Source of the DNA: Cryptomeria japonica
Taxonomy: Eukaryota; Streptophyta; Pinopsida; Cupressales; Cupressaceae
Direction: 5' to 3'
Assembly: GCF_030272615.1 (NCBI RefSeq)
Contig: NC_081406.1
Span: forward strand, 115,413,783-115,477,782
DNA length: 64,000 bases
The stretch's first letter is position 1; each line of letters starts with the position of its first letter. A model generated the notes under the pieces. The model was given only the letters and a program-made list of their open reading frames with translations. It searched no databases and was not told where the DNA came from. This document shows, one piece after another, positions 23,285-35,699 of the stretch. The translations under genes were made by a program, and so were the position numbers.

Positions 23285-23879
23285 GTGATGAATAGGTCCT
23301 TTATCATCTCACGGATTTTATCCCAAAAACACTTGTTCAAAAAATTTAGGTTGTCAAATCAAGTTTCCATATCGGGAAACTTTATCCATAGGGGGCATCA
23401 AAACCTTCACTTTGATAAAGTAAAACTTGAATCTTTGAAACAAGATAAATTGAATAAAAAACAACTCAAAGGAAACCATTAATCACTTATGCATGACTAA
23501 TCCTCATATTCTGAGAAGAAAGAATATTTATCGTAACACCACGTTGAAGAAACAACAACCAAGTTTTTCCAAATTTTTCAAAAGAAATAAATTTTTATAC
23601 ATCGATCATCAAATCTTCAAATCTCATCGAACATTTCTTCATTACGTCAAACTTTATATCCAGAACAAATCCAACAAATTTGACAAGGAGCCTTTGAAGA
23701 CTAGGGCATATTGTCAAAAATCCACATTCAATCAAATCATAAACTGTGGAGGAAAGATCAATCCTTTATTCTTTCCTGACAAGTGCATCACTTACAACAT
23801 ACCCCGATTTGAACCACCAACCCCCGAGCAACACATCGAAGAGGATTTTATCCCCTTTATCACAAAAAGCTTCTACTAG
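23285..23879 (+). pseudogene. Possible extra ORF between leader and gag of element C
   Basis: Two nearby reading frames (23285-23482 and 23493-23879) give Lys/Asn/Phe-rich, basic sequence ending with the acidic IEEDFIPFITKSFY shortly before the Gag ATG at 23922. I do not recognise a domain. Some Tat-lineage elements are known to have an extra ORF upstream of gag, so this may be a decayed one. It may equally be AT-rich chance sequence. Confidence 0.35.
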
Positions 23880-23921
23880 ATCCCTGTTGTTACGCACTCT
23901 CAACAAAACAAATAAACCAAA

Positions 23922-26089
23922 ATGCAATCAGAATCCAACATGAATTGGAGATTATCAAATCCTTTTGAGCATTCGAGTCTAGAGGATGCCGAAATTTCTA
24001 AAGAACTTCTTCAGGAATGCCAAGAGAGTGCTTCATTTCAAAAACTTGTTGAAAGACTCATGGAAAATGACAAGGAAAAATACCTACTCATGCTTACAAG
24101 CAAAGGGGTTAAACTTCCTAAAGACTTTGACATAGACATGTTTAGAACAAGACCTCAACATTACGAATATCAAGAATGACAATGAGAAGGGGAAGCACAT
24201 GCCCCTGAGCAAGATATTCTTGAACAAAACATACCGAAACAAAATACACCAGGGCAAAACATCCCTGAGCAAAACATACCATTCCATACACCATTTCAAC
24301 CCAGGATTAATGCAAGGGAAGAAGTCTTCCCTCGGCAAAACAATGCACCTTTGGTTGCCCTTACTCAATAAATGCAAATGCTACAAAGACAAATGCAAGA
24401 CATGCAACAAGGGACAACAGTACGATATTCACTAAATGAAATTTGTCCTTATCCTTTTGACAGAAGATTGCACATGGTCCCTTTTCCTCCAAACTCAGAT
24501 GTTCCAAAATTTGACAAATACGATGGGAAAAGCGATCCCATGATCATGTTCAAGAATTCTGCACCATGAGTCTTGAATTTTCTCATGATGACACCTATCT
24601 GATGAGGTTATTCCCATGAAGTTTGGGAGGAAAAACAATGGAATGGCTATCCAAAATCACACTTCCTGTCAGATCATTTGATGAACTAGTCAACAAATTT
24701 ATCACTCAATATTCCTATAACATTCAACATGCTATCACCATGCTAGACGTCTGTAACACCAAACAGAAAAACAATGAAACATTCATGGTATTCCTTCAAT
24801 GTTGGTGATGTATGGTTTCACGATATCCTCGAGATATTCCTAAAAAGGAAAAAATGGAAATTTTCATTGACAACTTGAATGGTGAGATGAGTTACAGGCT
24901 CAAGCTCCAATGCATACCATCTTTCACTAAACTAATTGAAAATGACATTCAAGTAGAAGAAGCATGTGTCAAGAAAGGAATGCTAAAATTCTTCAAAGAA
25001 GGAACAGGTTCATCAAACTACAATAACCAAAATAACAACTTAGACAAATCTAGATTCTGGACTCGAAACAAAAACAATGGAAATGAAGGAGGCAATGAAT
25101 CACATGATCCAAAATCTAAGCAACCCATGCTTGCCTTATCAGGAAATCCTCAAGCTACAAAGAACCCCAAAGGTGCTAACCCAGACACTAACACTTGCGC
25201 ATCGAATACCAATCAAGGTCAACCCAACACAAACAACACCAACAATACTCAAAACAATCATGCAAATCGAGGACCTAATAACAATTCATGAGGTAGCACT
25301 AACAATTTCCAAAAACGTGTCTACACACCACTAGGACAACCACTGGAGTCAGCATTCATAGAACTCCTGGCAAACAAAATTATCTCTTTACCAGCAATCA
25401 GACACTATGAACCACAAATCAAGTCACCTTGGTGGAATGACTCACACTTTTGTGATTTTCATCGCAACAAAGGTCATCAAACAAATGATTGCATGAGACT
25501 AAAAAACATTGTTCAAGACATGATTGATAGAGGTGATTTAACGGTAGATGGTCTCAAGACAAATGGTGACCATGGAGCCTTTAAGAATCCTCTTCCAAAC
25601 TACAACAAGGATGGAGCTTCAACCTTGAATGATACACGTGGAGCTCATATCAATCATATCTACAATAACACCATCAATCATATATTAGTTGAAGATAATC
25701 AAGTCAATGTCATCACAATCCGAGATCAATGTGATCATGAATCTGTCAACGTAACAACAAGAGCTCAAAAATATGTCTTGAAGGGACATATGTCAATAAC
25801 AAACACTATACCCAAAATTCAATATGATCTAGTCAGCCAACTGCGCAAAACTCCTGCTCAAATATCTATACTGGAGTTACTGAAACTTTCACTAAAACAC
25901 AAAGACATATTGGAGAAAGCGTTATTAGAAACATATGTACCTCAAGATCTGGATACTGACAAATTCCAAGCCATGGTCGCTCATATGATAGGGCCTCATA
26001 ATCTCACTTTTTCGGAGCATGATAATATCTCACTAAGTCATCCACATAACACTCCTCTCCATATTGAAGTCATTGTCTATAAACACTGA
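23922..26089 (+). pseudogene. Gag of element C (broken)
   Basis: ATG at 23922 starts a helical N-terminus (ISKELLQECQESASFQKLVE). After frame changes around 24176 and 24370 comes PFPPNSDVPKFDKYDGKSDP, then the Retrotrans_gag core (24623-25000: LGGKTMEWLSKITLPVRSFD, YPRDIPKKEKMEIFIDNL), an Asn/Gln-rich linker (25010-25290) and a CCHC-like zinc finger CDFHRNKGHQTNDC at about 25447-25488, in which His replaces the second Cys as is usual in this lineage. The following 200 codons (25493-26089) lead into protease. Stops at 24176, 24570, 24806 and 25289 inactivate it. Confidence 0.85.
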
Positions 26090-27121
26090 GTGAAACGAGT
26101 ATTGATAGATGGAGGAGTTGGGCTTAATATATGTACCTTAAAACTTATCCATGCATAAGGCTTCTCCAAAGAGTCTATTGATCCATGCAAAAAGATTACT
26201 ATAAAGGCATATGATGATGAAGAAAGATCCTCTAAAGGAACAATGGTGTTGCCAATTCAAGTTGGACCAATACAGAGAGATACTATGTGCCAGGTCTTAG
26301 ACATAGACCTCACCTACAATATCTTATTAGGTCAACCCTGGATCCATGAAATGCAAGCAGTGCTTTCTACATATCACCAGTGTGTCAAATTCCCCTATAA
26401 TGGGTAGGAGGTTTCTATATCTGCTGATCACAATCCATTTCAACATTGTAATGCAATGGGGGCAGCCCAGGATAGTTTGGTTCTACATAATAGAGAGAAA
26501 CATAATCCCTCAGCACCAAATCTTCAACAAGAGAAGTCTAAATTATTACCTGGAGATTTCAAGCAGAAAATAAAAATCAAAGAACAAGGCATGGGGGAAT
26601 ACTCTTTGGAACCCATGTGTTTGACCAGCTTACCCACATCACCTAGATCTCATGGATTACCTATAGCATCAACACATCAAGCAACTCATCCCATCACTAA
26701 GTTTGATGGCACATTCATTCAACTCGGCACTTTAGCGCATGAATCCGAGGAAAAGGATATCCTTAGTTGGCTATACAAAGATGAGGAAGAAGATAGAGCA
26801 GCTACTGTGGAAGTAGCTATACCCACACACCTATATGGAAAAGGCTACTTAATCATGCAACAAATGAGATACAATGGCAAAGGACCTATTGGTAAGCATC
26901 AGGAAGGTGTCACAGAACCATTGGATCCTCCTTCACAATTTAGTAAAGACAAAAAAGGATTGGGCTTTGAATTCACTCTACTACCAAAGAAAATACCATG
27001 CAAATATCAAAAACCCCAATGGAAAGCAAAGAAGAAGTACAAAGAAGAATCCTGGCAAGAAGCACTATTTGAGTCAGCAGAGACAATCCGTAAGGAATGT
27101 GAACATCAAGAAAAGAAGTAA
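26090..27121 (+). pseudogene. Protease region of element C and linker
   Basis: Directly after Gag, VLIDGGVGLNICT (about 26100) marks the aspartic protease active site, here DGG. YNILLGQPWIHEMQAV follows at about 26320, the conserved protease C-terminal part of plant gypsy elements. The 26456-27121 frame has PTHLYGKGYLIMQQMRYNGK and GLGFEFTL, a sequence type typical of the protease-RT spacer in Tat elements (G-patch-like GKGxG context). TGA at 26088 and TAG at 26155 and 26405 break it. Confidence 0.75.
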
Positions 27122-27256
27122 TATTAGGAGAAGCCCATCATTCACAAGAAGGCAACATCTATAGCAGTAGCTCATATTCATGAACAAATATCCAACAAAG
27201 AAGAATCACCTTAGGGCAACATTATTCCTCCCCAGGAAGAAATAGTCTATGAACAA

Positions 27257-28276
27257 ATGCAAAGAATAGAAGCAGGATCTGATGCAGAATCAGAAAAAGC
27301 CAGCAGAATAGTATCAATTATCAAAGATCCATTTTCTCCATTCAACATACCTATTTATAGCACTGAAAAGATCTGGGATGATACCTTTGAGACCGATTCC
27401 AATGAATATGAATGGGGTAGCTCCTCAAATGCTACTGAAAATACCACTAAAAATACTAGTTCTATATCCCTTTCTCAAGAAGAACATAGCATAGAAATTA
27501 GACTACTTGAATTTGGACCACAGAATATCTATGATGCTAAGGAAAGCGAGCAGAAACATTATGAACAAGTCTATATGGAGGATGATACCATCGAAGACCT
27601 CGACGGAATCTTGAGCTTCTTTAACACCCGAACCAATCACAATGAAACCTCCATCCCGACACTTACCATAGCAGATGTTGATCCACCAAATGATTCCTTA
27701 CCACTTGTCTTTCTTGACCTCATTGACTTGGATGAACCTGAAATACATGATATACCAATTTTCCCAAATGATGAATCTATTATCCACTACCTATGTACCG
27801 TTAATCTAGAAACAAGCTCTACTAGTAAACAAAGTAACGATGTCTACAACCAAGGGAGTGCCAAGTCTCTCAGTCGCAAAAATAAACCAAATAAAGGATC
27901 TGATGCTGAAAACCAGTCAATGGCAGCTCTAGATCACAAAAAAGTAAAAATAAAGGACGCATCTGAGGGTGAAAACCTTTTTAAGGAACCTAAAGATGGG
28001 AGAATTGACACTCTTCCTAAACATTTTCATGAGCGATCACCCATATTGATTGAGCCCACTCAATCAATCAACATTGGTACTATAGAAGCAACCAAAAATA
28101 TACACCTTGCAGAATCTTTGATAGAGGCAGAAAGATCAAAATTTATCAAGTTTTTTAAAGAAAAGCAAATCAACTTTGCTTGGTCATACGTAGATATGCA
28201 GGGGATTGATCCACAATTAATCATGCATCACTTGGCTATGGCTCTAGGAGCTAAACTAGTTAAGCAAAAACTATGA
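27257..28276 (+). pseudogene. Protease-RT spacer of element C
   Basis: A 339-codon open stretch, acidic and Ser/Asn-rich, without a domain I can name until its end, where EKQINFAWSYVDMQGIDPQL (about 28165-28215) gives the entry into reverse transcriptase. It ends in a TGA three bases before the RT block at 28280, a position where the family usually reads through with Arg. Confidence 0.7.
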
Positions 28277-28279
28277 AAG

Positions 28280-31200
28280 ATGAATCCACATGTGGCACTC
28301 ATGGTCAAAGTTGAACTAAAGAAACTATTAGATGTCGGATTGATCCGACCCATCGACTATGTAGAATGGATTTCCAACATCGTACCAGTTTCAAAACCAG
28401 ATGGTAGTATCAGAATATGCACAGATTTTAGAGATGTCAACAACACCTGTCCAAAGGATGAATTTCCTTTGCTAAGTATTGACATAATTGTAGACCTCAC
28501 AGCAGGCCATGCAATGCTATCACTAATGGATGATTTCTTAGGCTATAACCAAATCAAGATTGCTCTAGAGGATCAAGATAAAATAGCATTCACCTGTCCT
28601 TGGGGGATGTATTGTTGGAACGTCATGCCTTTTGGCTTAAAGAATGCAGGGGAAACTTATCAAAGAACCATGACAAGAATATTCCATGACATGATGCATA
28701 CCTTCATGGAAGACTATGTGGATGATTTACTAGCTAAATCCTTCACCAGAGAAGAACATCTAAGAATCTTAGAAAATATTTTTGAACGATTGGACAAATT
28801 CCAAGTTAGGCTCAACCCTAAGAAGTGTGTCTTTGGGGTTACATCAGGCAAGTTACTAGGCTACATAGTCTCAGCTAAGGGAATTGAAGTGGATCCAGCA
28901 AAGGTTCAAGCCATTATGGAGATGCCATCACCAAAGAACATCATCCAGCTCAGGTCACTACAAGGACAACTCTAATCAATCAGGCAATTCATCGCTCAAC
29001 TAGTAGATAAGAGTCTACCATTTAATCATTTACTACATAAAAATGTACCATTCAGATGGGAAGCCAAGTATGTCGAATCCTTCTATCAAATAAAGCAATA
29101 TCTGATGAACCCACCAATTTTGGTACCACCGATAGTAGGAAAGCCACTTATTCTCTACATTTCAACAACATATAAATCTTTGGGGGCACTGTTAGCACAA
29201 GAAGATCAACAAGGCAAGGAATGAGCAATATACTACATCAATAGAACCTTGAACAACTATGAGCTAAATTACATCTTTATTGAGAAAGCCTATTTAGCTA
29301 TGGTTTTCACCTCCCAAAAGTTCTGACATTACATGCTAGGTAACACAATTAAGCTAGTTGCAAAAATTGATCATCTCAAATATTTACTCAGCAAGGCAGC
29401 TCTTACAGGCCGATTGGCTAAATGGGTCATGATTCTTAGTGAATTTGATATCCACTATACGGAGCGAAGAGCTATCAAGGGACAAGTAATAGCAAATCAA
29501 CTAGCAGAAGCACCACTACCGAGAAAACAAACTATGGAGATTGAATTTTCAGATAGGGACATTCTTGCTATCTCTACCAAACAATGGACCCTATACTTTG
29601 ATGCATCCTAAACACAACATGGTTCAGGTGTTGGCATTCTATTCATCACTCTTGAAGGACACACTATATCAAGATCATATAGGCTTATGTTCCCATGCAC
29701 AAATAATGTGGCTGAATATGAGGCATTGGTTATAGGCATCAAAATGGCCATATAATGGAAAATCATAGAGTTAAAGGTCTATGGAGACTCACAATTAGTC
29801 GTCAATCAAATCCATGATGACTATCAGAAGAAAGATGATAAACTGCTACCCTACAAGCGAATGATGGATGATTTCAAACAATATTTTGTGCACATCACCT
29901 TTGAGCAAATACGAAGGTTGAACAAGAGAGTAGTCGATGCAATGGCTACTATCACTTCACTACTGCAAATTCTAGAACAACAAAGTCATTACGAGTTTTT
30001 GGTAGAGCAACTATTCTCCCTAGCCTATGACCACTTAGAATCCCATGTTATCTATGCCTTAACTGGTTCAGAGTCCCCCTTGTATGGACTGATATATGAG
30101 TATCTTAAGACCAATATCCTACCCATTGACTTGTCCCAAAACCGAAAACGTAACTTTATCCGACAAGCCACTCGTTACACCCTTACTGTTGATACTTTGT
30201 ACCATCGAGGTCTAGATGGTACTCTTCTTTGTTGCCTTGATTGTAATGAATCTGACTCCGCTTTACACGAACTTCATGAAGGTATCTGTGGCACACATTC
30301 CAGTGGTACTAATCTTGCTAAAAATCTTCTAAGGATGGGATACTACTGGCCTACAATGGAAAAAGATTCTTATCACTTTGCAAAAAAGTATCCTAAATGC
30401 TAGATCCATGGCAATCTTATACATGCACCAGCACAAGAACTATAGCCATTCACAACATCCTGACCCTTTTGTCAGTGGGGACTAGACTTAGTCGGTAAGA
30501 TTCATCCTTCATCTTCAAATGGACACAAGTTCATTATAACTACAACAAAGTACTTTACCAAGTGGATTGAAGCAATCCCCATGACCATAGTGACTGGGAA
30601 ACAAATTGCCTCTTTTATCCTTAATTATCTAATCTATAGATATGGTATCCCGAGTTCCATCATCACTGATAATGGACGACCTTTCAAAAACCAAGATGTC
30701 CAAGAACTATGTGAAAAATTCAAAATCCAACATCATTTCTCTACACCATACTACCCACAGGGGAATGGTTAGGCCGAAGCATCCAACAAGACAATATTGA
30801 AAATCCTAAAGAAAACAGTGAATGATGCAGGCAAAGATTGGCATGTGCAACTCAATCCAGCACTTTGGGCATATAGAACTAGCATTCACACACCTACCAA
30901 AGCTACGCCATACTCATTGGTATATGGATCAGAAGCTATTTTACCCCTGGAGGTAGAAATTCCATCTCTCAGAGTCTCTCTAAAAGGCTTAATCCCAAAT
31001 GAAGAGTATCAAGTTAACCAATTGCAAGAACTTGAACTATTAGATGAAAGACGCCAGCATGCTTATACTCATCTCAAAGCATATCAACAACGCATGTGCA
31101 AAAGCTACAACCACAAAGTCATTCCCTAAATTTTTTAAGTTGGTGACCTAGTACTCAAGGAAAATCCTAGAAATCAGCAAGATCGAGAAAAGAAAGGGAA

Positions 31201-31335
31201 ATTTGAACCTAATTGGTTAGGTCCCTATATCATCATATCAGTCTATGGATCAGGTGCTTATCAACTAACAACTTCAGAAGGAGATGTGCTTGATGAACCA
31301 ACTAACAACATCCATATGAAGAAATACTACACTTG
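28280..31335 (+). pseudogene. Pol of element C: RT, RNase H, second (archaeal-type) RNase H, integrase
   Basis: RT: 28280-28975, with NIVPVSKPDGSIRICTDFRD, MDDFLGYNQIKIA (first catalytic Asp kept) and YVDDLLAKS (catalytic DD). First RNase H: about 29150-29500, with IYYINRTLNNYELNY. Second RNase H: about 29585-29880, with LYFDAS, NNVAEYEALVIGI and VYGDSQLVVNQI, an archaeal-type RNase H diagnostic of the Tat branch. Integrase zinc finger: 30260-30402 (HELHEG, GTHSS, CQxH region). Core: WGLDLVGK, IITDNGRPF and AEASNK (D, D, E all present). The C-terminal domain has FEPNWLGPYIII at about 31205. Eleven in-frame stops (5 TAA, 3 TAG, 3 TGA) make it inactive, but it is nearly colinear and unusually well preserved. 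Confidence 0.95.
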
Positions 31336-32603
31336 AGTAGTCTAATGCACAAAAAAAGTCAAAAAATCAAAAAATCAAGAAAAAGAAAAGAAAAAGGTAC
31401 AATAAAAGCAACTGGTGAAAACTTGGTAATAGGTGAGCTATTGTGAAAGAATGACTCCTCTATCTATATCCATATCCTTATCTCCACAGTAAAGCACTAT
31501 CGGCCATCGCCTAACATTTTATCACAAATATCCATTCGGGACATACTTAGCATAGTCACTATCCTGATTTATCCATCTAGCCTTTCACCACATCTCACCA
31601 TGGCTTGGTAATCACTGTACATACCCGCATCAAGAGGTACACTTAGCTAGGGGTAATAACCGTCTAAAACTTGTAGCATGTTCAAACCATCAAAACTATT
31701 TGCAAAACTCAGAACATCATATCCAACAACCAAAGGCTCACGAAAACCACAAAGCAAAACATTGATCGATCAAACAAGGAATCACAAAAGAAATACGATG
31801 GATGATTTTCTAAAGTATCACATGTTGCATTTTGCATAAAGTTTTGACTATTCTTGCATTTAAACTTTTTGAATTATTGGATTCTTTATATTTTCTCCAC
31901 AATGCTTCAAAGCTAGAGAAACATCGGGAAACTCCAATATTTTGTTAGTTTTCTATCTGTGAGGCGATCATTTGTACTGTGTAAATACTTGTCTCGAGAC
32001 GTGATTCATAACACATCACTAAAGACATGATTCCATTTTACACATACCAATGGTTTAATCTTGTTTGTTTATATGCAATCCGCACTTAGGTTGTCCTGGT
32101 TCAATTATACCATGACGCTTATACTATCTTGCAAAATCAAACATCATGTAAATTTTTCTCAGGTCATCATGGTTCAATTATACCATTATGCTTGTATAAA
32201 TTTTCAACATATCCCAAGATCAATCAAGGCTCAGTGATGATAAATATATCGAAAGCAAATAACATGTGGCTATATCAGATGAAAAATGTAGAATGAGGAT
32301 GCTCAAAAACAATTAGTTGCATATCATTTTACAATTAGTTGCATATCAAGATACATTTCACAACATATCATATCATACATCTCATAACATCATGCATTCA
32401 CATCACATACATCTATCTAAGCATCGCATCATCATAGAATAAGCACAAGTATATAAAAAGCATAAATCCATAATACATCACATGATCAAAGAAAATGGTG
32501 TCATATATATATATATCAACAAATGATCAATATACAATATCTGTCATGTCTATACCCAGTACAAAAAAAATAGTGATAAAAAATACAATGGAGACAATGT
32601 CTC
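31336..32603. other. Non-coding region of element C downstream of pol
   Basis: AT-rich, no coding potential seen. A block around GGTTCAATTATACCAT is duplicated locally (32097 and 32168), and AATTAGTTGCATATCA occurs twice at 32309-32350. It lies 3' of both convergent genes (pol on plus, PMD gene on minus), so it would hold both 3' untranslated regions. Confidence 0.5.
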
Positions 32604-34636
32604 TCAAGAGTGACTATCTCCTGAAGGAGACAGTCTCGATGTAGATGTCCCAGCCCCTGGATCTCCAGGTGGATCCTGTCTATGAGGCCTCGTCATGCCT
32701 CTACTCTAACCACAAACCAGTCTCTCGAGATCAACTCGATCTCGACTGCATGAAACTCTGCACTCAGTGCTCCCTAGGCACCGCATCCTCATAATGACAC
32801 CGGTAGTACTCCACGTCCTTGGCTCTCAAAGCCAGCTCTCTCAAGGTGTCTCTCATCAGACCACCTGCTGCCGCTCTCTACAAACTCTGTGCCAACTCCT
32901 CAGCTCAACCTAGCCTCTCTAAAATAGTATCCCGCTCTGTGGTCAGCTATGTAATCTGACGTTGCTGTGATAATAACTGTGCCTGTAGCTACTGCACTGT
33001 CAACTATAGGGTCCTAATCTGAGCATCCTCTCGATGCATCAGAACTCATATCTGAAGGGGTACCTGGGAAGATGCACTCCACATCCTTCCCCCTATCCTT
33101 GGTGCTAGTGGAGGTAACACATCAGTCCTCCTCCTCTAAGTCAGTCATCTCAACTCATCAGGCCCTCCCATTGCTGCTATCACCTCTCCTACTCTCCCCT
33201 CACCCCCTGCTCCAATCGCCAAACCTCCTCTCCCTCTATCCATCATAGCTCGTCTAACTACTCTCTCCACCCGCACCCCTCTATCACCACTATCTCTACC
33301 TCTATCTCCTCTCCTCCTTGGATCTCCTCTCCCTCGTCATCCTCCTGCACCTCCTCCATCATCTCCCTCATCCCCATCTCCACCTACCTCATCCTCATCA
33401 TCATCGAAAGTGAGCCCCATCTCTGCTGGATCTGATATCCTCGCTATGACATGAGCTCCGAACAATCGAGAAAACTCATCCATCATACCAGCATCTAGTA
33501 TCTCAGAGACGTAGTCCCATATCTGGCCCGCTAACTGCACAAACTCCTCTATGACCACCGCACTGTCAATAGTCAGACCCCAATCCGGTATATCCTGCCT
33601 CTGACGTGCATACAAATAGGTCCCCTATGGTATCCCCTGCTAACGACCATACTGCCACAAAAATCTAGTAACCAAAAATCTCTTGATCACAAATAGGATC
33701 TACCCTATCAAAAATCGTGTCATGAAGACATATGGAATCTCCAGCCCATCCTCAACCCAAACCTCACAACGTGTATAAGGTCACCAAATGACTGTATCAA
33801 TTTCATCTAATACCCTCCTCCAATGTTCAAGTTTTCCTGGCTTCCACTAGACAACTAACCCCCTGTATCCATATGTGTATGCACACCCAACAGGCCTATC
33901 TCTATCCACCAGTGGCTTAGCTGCGGGAATGTGCTCCCAACACCATACTTGTAGAAGTGTCACGCTAGCTGACAAACTATCGTAACCTAGGTATACTACC
34001 TCATGCAAGTCCCTGTACAAGTGGGCTAGCATAGCCAATCCCCATGCAAACCTCTGACCCTGTGTCACCATCTCCTCCAACACCAATCCCCATCCTACAG
34101 ATAGTCCCTTCGAGCTATGGTCGGGACATAGGAAACCACCTATAAAGCCTGCCAGTACTGATGGAAGAGGCGCATAGTCCAAATCCAAAAACTCCTACCA
34201 AGGGATCTCATATTTGCAAACCATGTCATCATGAAATATCCGGCGAAGTGCCTCTGTCCCGCCCTCCTCTGACCGCTCATAAGGTAGTAGTGCACCTACT
34301 ACAGGTATACGCAGGATCCGGTAACAATCCTCTGGGGTCACCATAATCTCACCTGTGGCAAAGTGGAAGGTATTCATGTCACTGTGCCATCTCTCTGCTA
34401 GTGCTATAAGTAAACCCCGGTTCACAGTAAACCAAGGCATATCTAGAAGGGAAGACAGGCCGCATCTATCAATAATCTCTAGATCAGCCTATGACAACCG
34501 TGGTATCAATGCCCATGGTCTAGGGAACTGCTCACGTGACTGAACCACTCCCAATCACTCCTGTCAAAAAGAAAAACAAGTCCAATATCAATTTCCTCAT
34601 CAAAACATAGATATCAAAATCAAAATCACATCAAAA

Positions 34637-34960
34637 ACTTGAAAACTTTGAAAATCTAATCAAGTTCTACATCATATCCATCCATATCAACTTGTAACAC
34701 AACTCAAGTTTTCAAAAATCATATCAAACTTGTAACACAAGTCAAGTTTTCACATCACATCAACTTGTAACACAACTCAAGTTTCCAACCCATATCAACT
34801 TGTCAAACAACTCAAGTTTCACAATCATATCAACTTGTAACACAATTCAAGCTCCACATATATCAACTTGAAACAATGGAAATCAAATCAAGTTCATATC
34901 AATTCCACATTAATATCTATAAATAACTTGAAAAAATCATAAATCAAACCAAGTTATATC
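34637..34960. repeat. 35-bp tandem repeat of AACTTG...CAAGTT units inside the antisense intron
   Basis: Units start CAACTTGTAACACAACTCAA at 34688, 34725, 34761, 34796, 34831 and 34864 (steps 37, 36, 35, 35, 33), with weaker units before and after. Each holds the inverted pair ACTTG/CAAGT about 9-10 bases apart, so each could fold into a small hairpin in RNA. Confidence 0.85.
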
Positions 34961-35098
34961 AGCACTCATATTGGACAAACTATCAAAACCATGACAACAG
35001 ACACAGAAATGAACAATTTACATCTATCCTAGCAAAACTAGCCTTATCCTATAAATTTTCCTCATTCAAAAATCATCCTATCTGGCAAAACCTACCAC

Positions 35099-35555
35099 AT
35101 GCGCTAACTAAATTTGGCTTTGTGCTGAAATCCTACTCATGCACTAACCTATTTTCTCCACGCACTATCCTATCTACCCCACACACTAGATTGACTCTAT
35201 GTGCTATTTGTTTCTTCCAATGCATCATCTAATCTACCCTAAGTGCTAAACCTATCCCATGCGCTAACCTATCCCATGTCTGTGCTACCTATCTAACCCT
35301 ATGCACTAGGTCAGACCTACGCACTACTTACCCCTACCCATGCGACCCCCTGAGCACCCAATGCACTAGGTTTACCCGATGCACTACCCATTTAACCCTC
35401 TGCGCTACTCTGTGTCCCTAATGTGCTAATCTATGGCTATGCACTAACCTAGCAAATCTATGCACTGCCCTAAGTTTTCAGACACTACCCAAAATCTAAA
35501 ACCTTATGCGCTACGAAATTTTTCGTATACGCTAACCGATGACCCCTATGTGCTA
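35099..35555 (-). repeat. Phased TAGCGCAT array 3 inside the antisense intron
   Basis: On the plus strand the motif appears as ATGCGCTA or its CpG-decay forms ATGCACTA and ATGTGCTA. Starts: 35099, 35120, 35139, 35160, 35181, 35199, 35220, 35241, 35259, 35280, 35301, 35319, 35340, 35361, 35379, 35400, 35421, 35439, 35460, 35480, 35506, 35527, 35548. From 35139 to 35460 the steps follow 21-21-18 without exception, a 60-bp super-period. In the sense of the antisense gene the octamer reads TAGCGCAT, as in the plus-strand leader. Confidence 0.92.
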
Positions 35556-35699
35556 AAATGAAAAAACCACATGCCACAATTCAAAACATGACAAAAAATG
35601 ACAAAATAAAAAATTAAAAAGGGGTCAAACAGGTTGACTTACCGGTGGTCCATACATGGCAGGCCTCCGATACCTCCGAACGTGCTTGAATCAATGCAT

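Larger units (their letters stand above)
34561..35642 (-). other. Predicted intron of the antisense PMD gene
   Basis: 1082 bp bounded by GTAAGT (35642-35637) and a pyrimidine tract plus ACAG (ending at 34561). It is AT-rich compared with exon 2, full of stops, and contains two repeat arrays (34688-34900 and 35099-35555). Exon 1 ends and exon 2 begins in the same phase, which supports the model. Confidence 0.75.
32604..35699 (-). pseudogene. Antisense plant mobile domain (PMD, MAIN/MAIL-like) gene carried by element C
   Basis: Minus strand. Exon 1 is 35699-35643 (ATG, 19 codons). Donor CCG|GTAAGT is at 35642 and the intron is 35642-34561. The acceptor has a pyrimidine-rich TTTTTCTTTTTGACAG. 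Exon 2 is 34560-32604, and the two exons join in phase. Exon 2 encodes the PMD: SREQFPRPWALIPRL, then LLIALAERWHSDMNTFHF and GEIMVTPEDCYRILRIPVVG (34430-34290), GFLCPDHSS, and VFMTRFLI followed by WQYGR. Next are an acidic Gly/Asp stretch (33420-33345), an RGRG-type basic stretch and a Gln/Leu/Arg coiled coil (33000-32770). A Pro/Gly/Ser tail is reached after one frame change near 32710 and ends in TGA at 32606-32604. About 22 in-frame stops, all TAG or TGA, kill it. PMD proteins are known both as host silencing factors and as retrotransposon cargo. Confidence 0.85.

Noticed and set aside
34680-35555. CRISPR-like regularly spaced repeats
   Set aside because: Regular spacing is real, but the repeats are 8-bp or 35-bp units in a plant retrotransposon intron, with no cas genes and non-CRISPR unit sizes.
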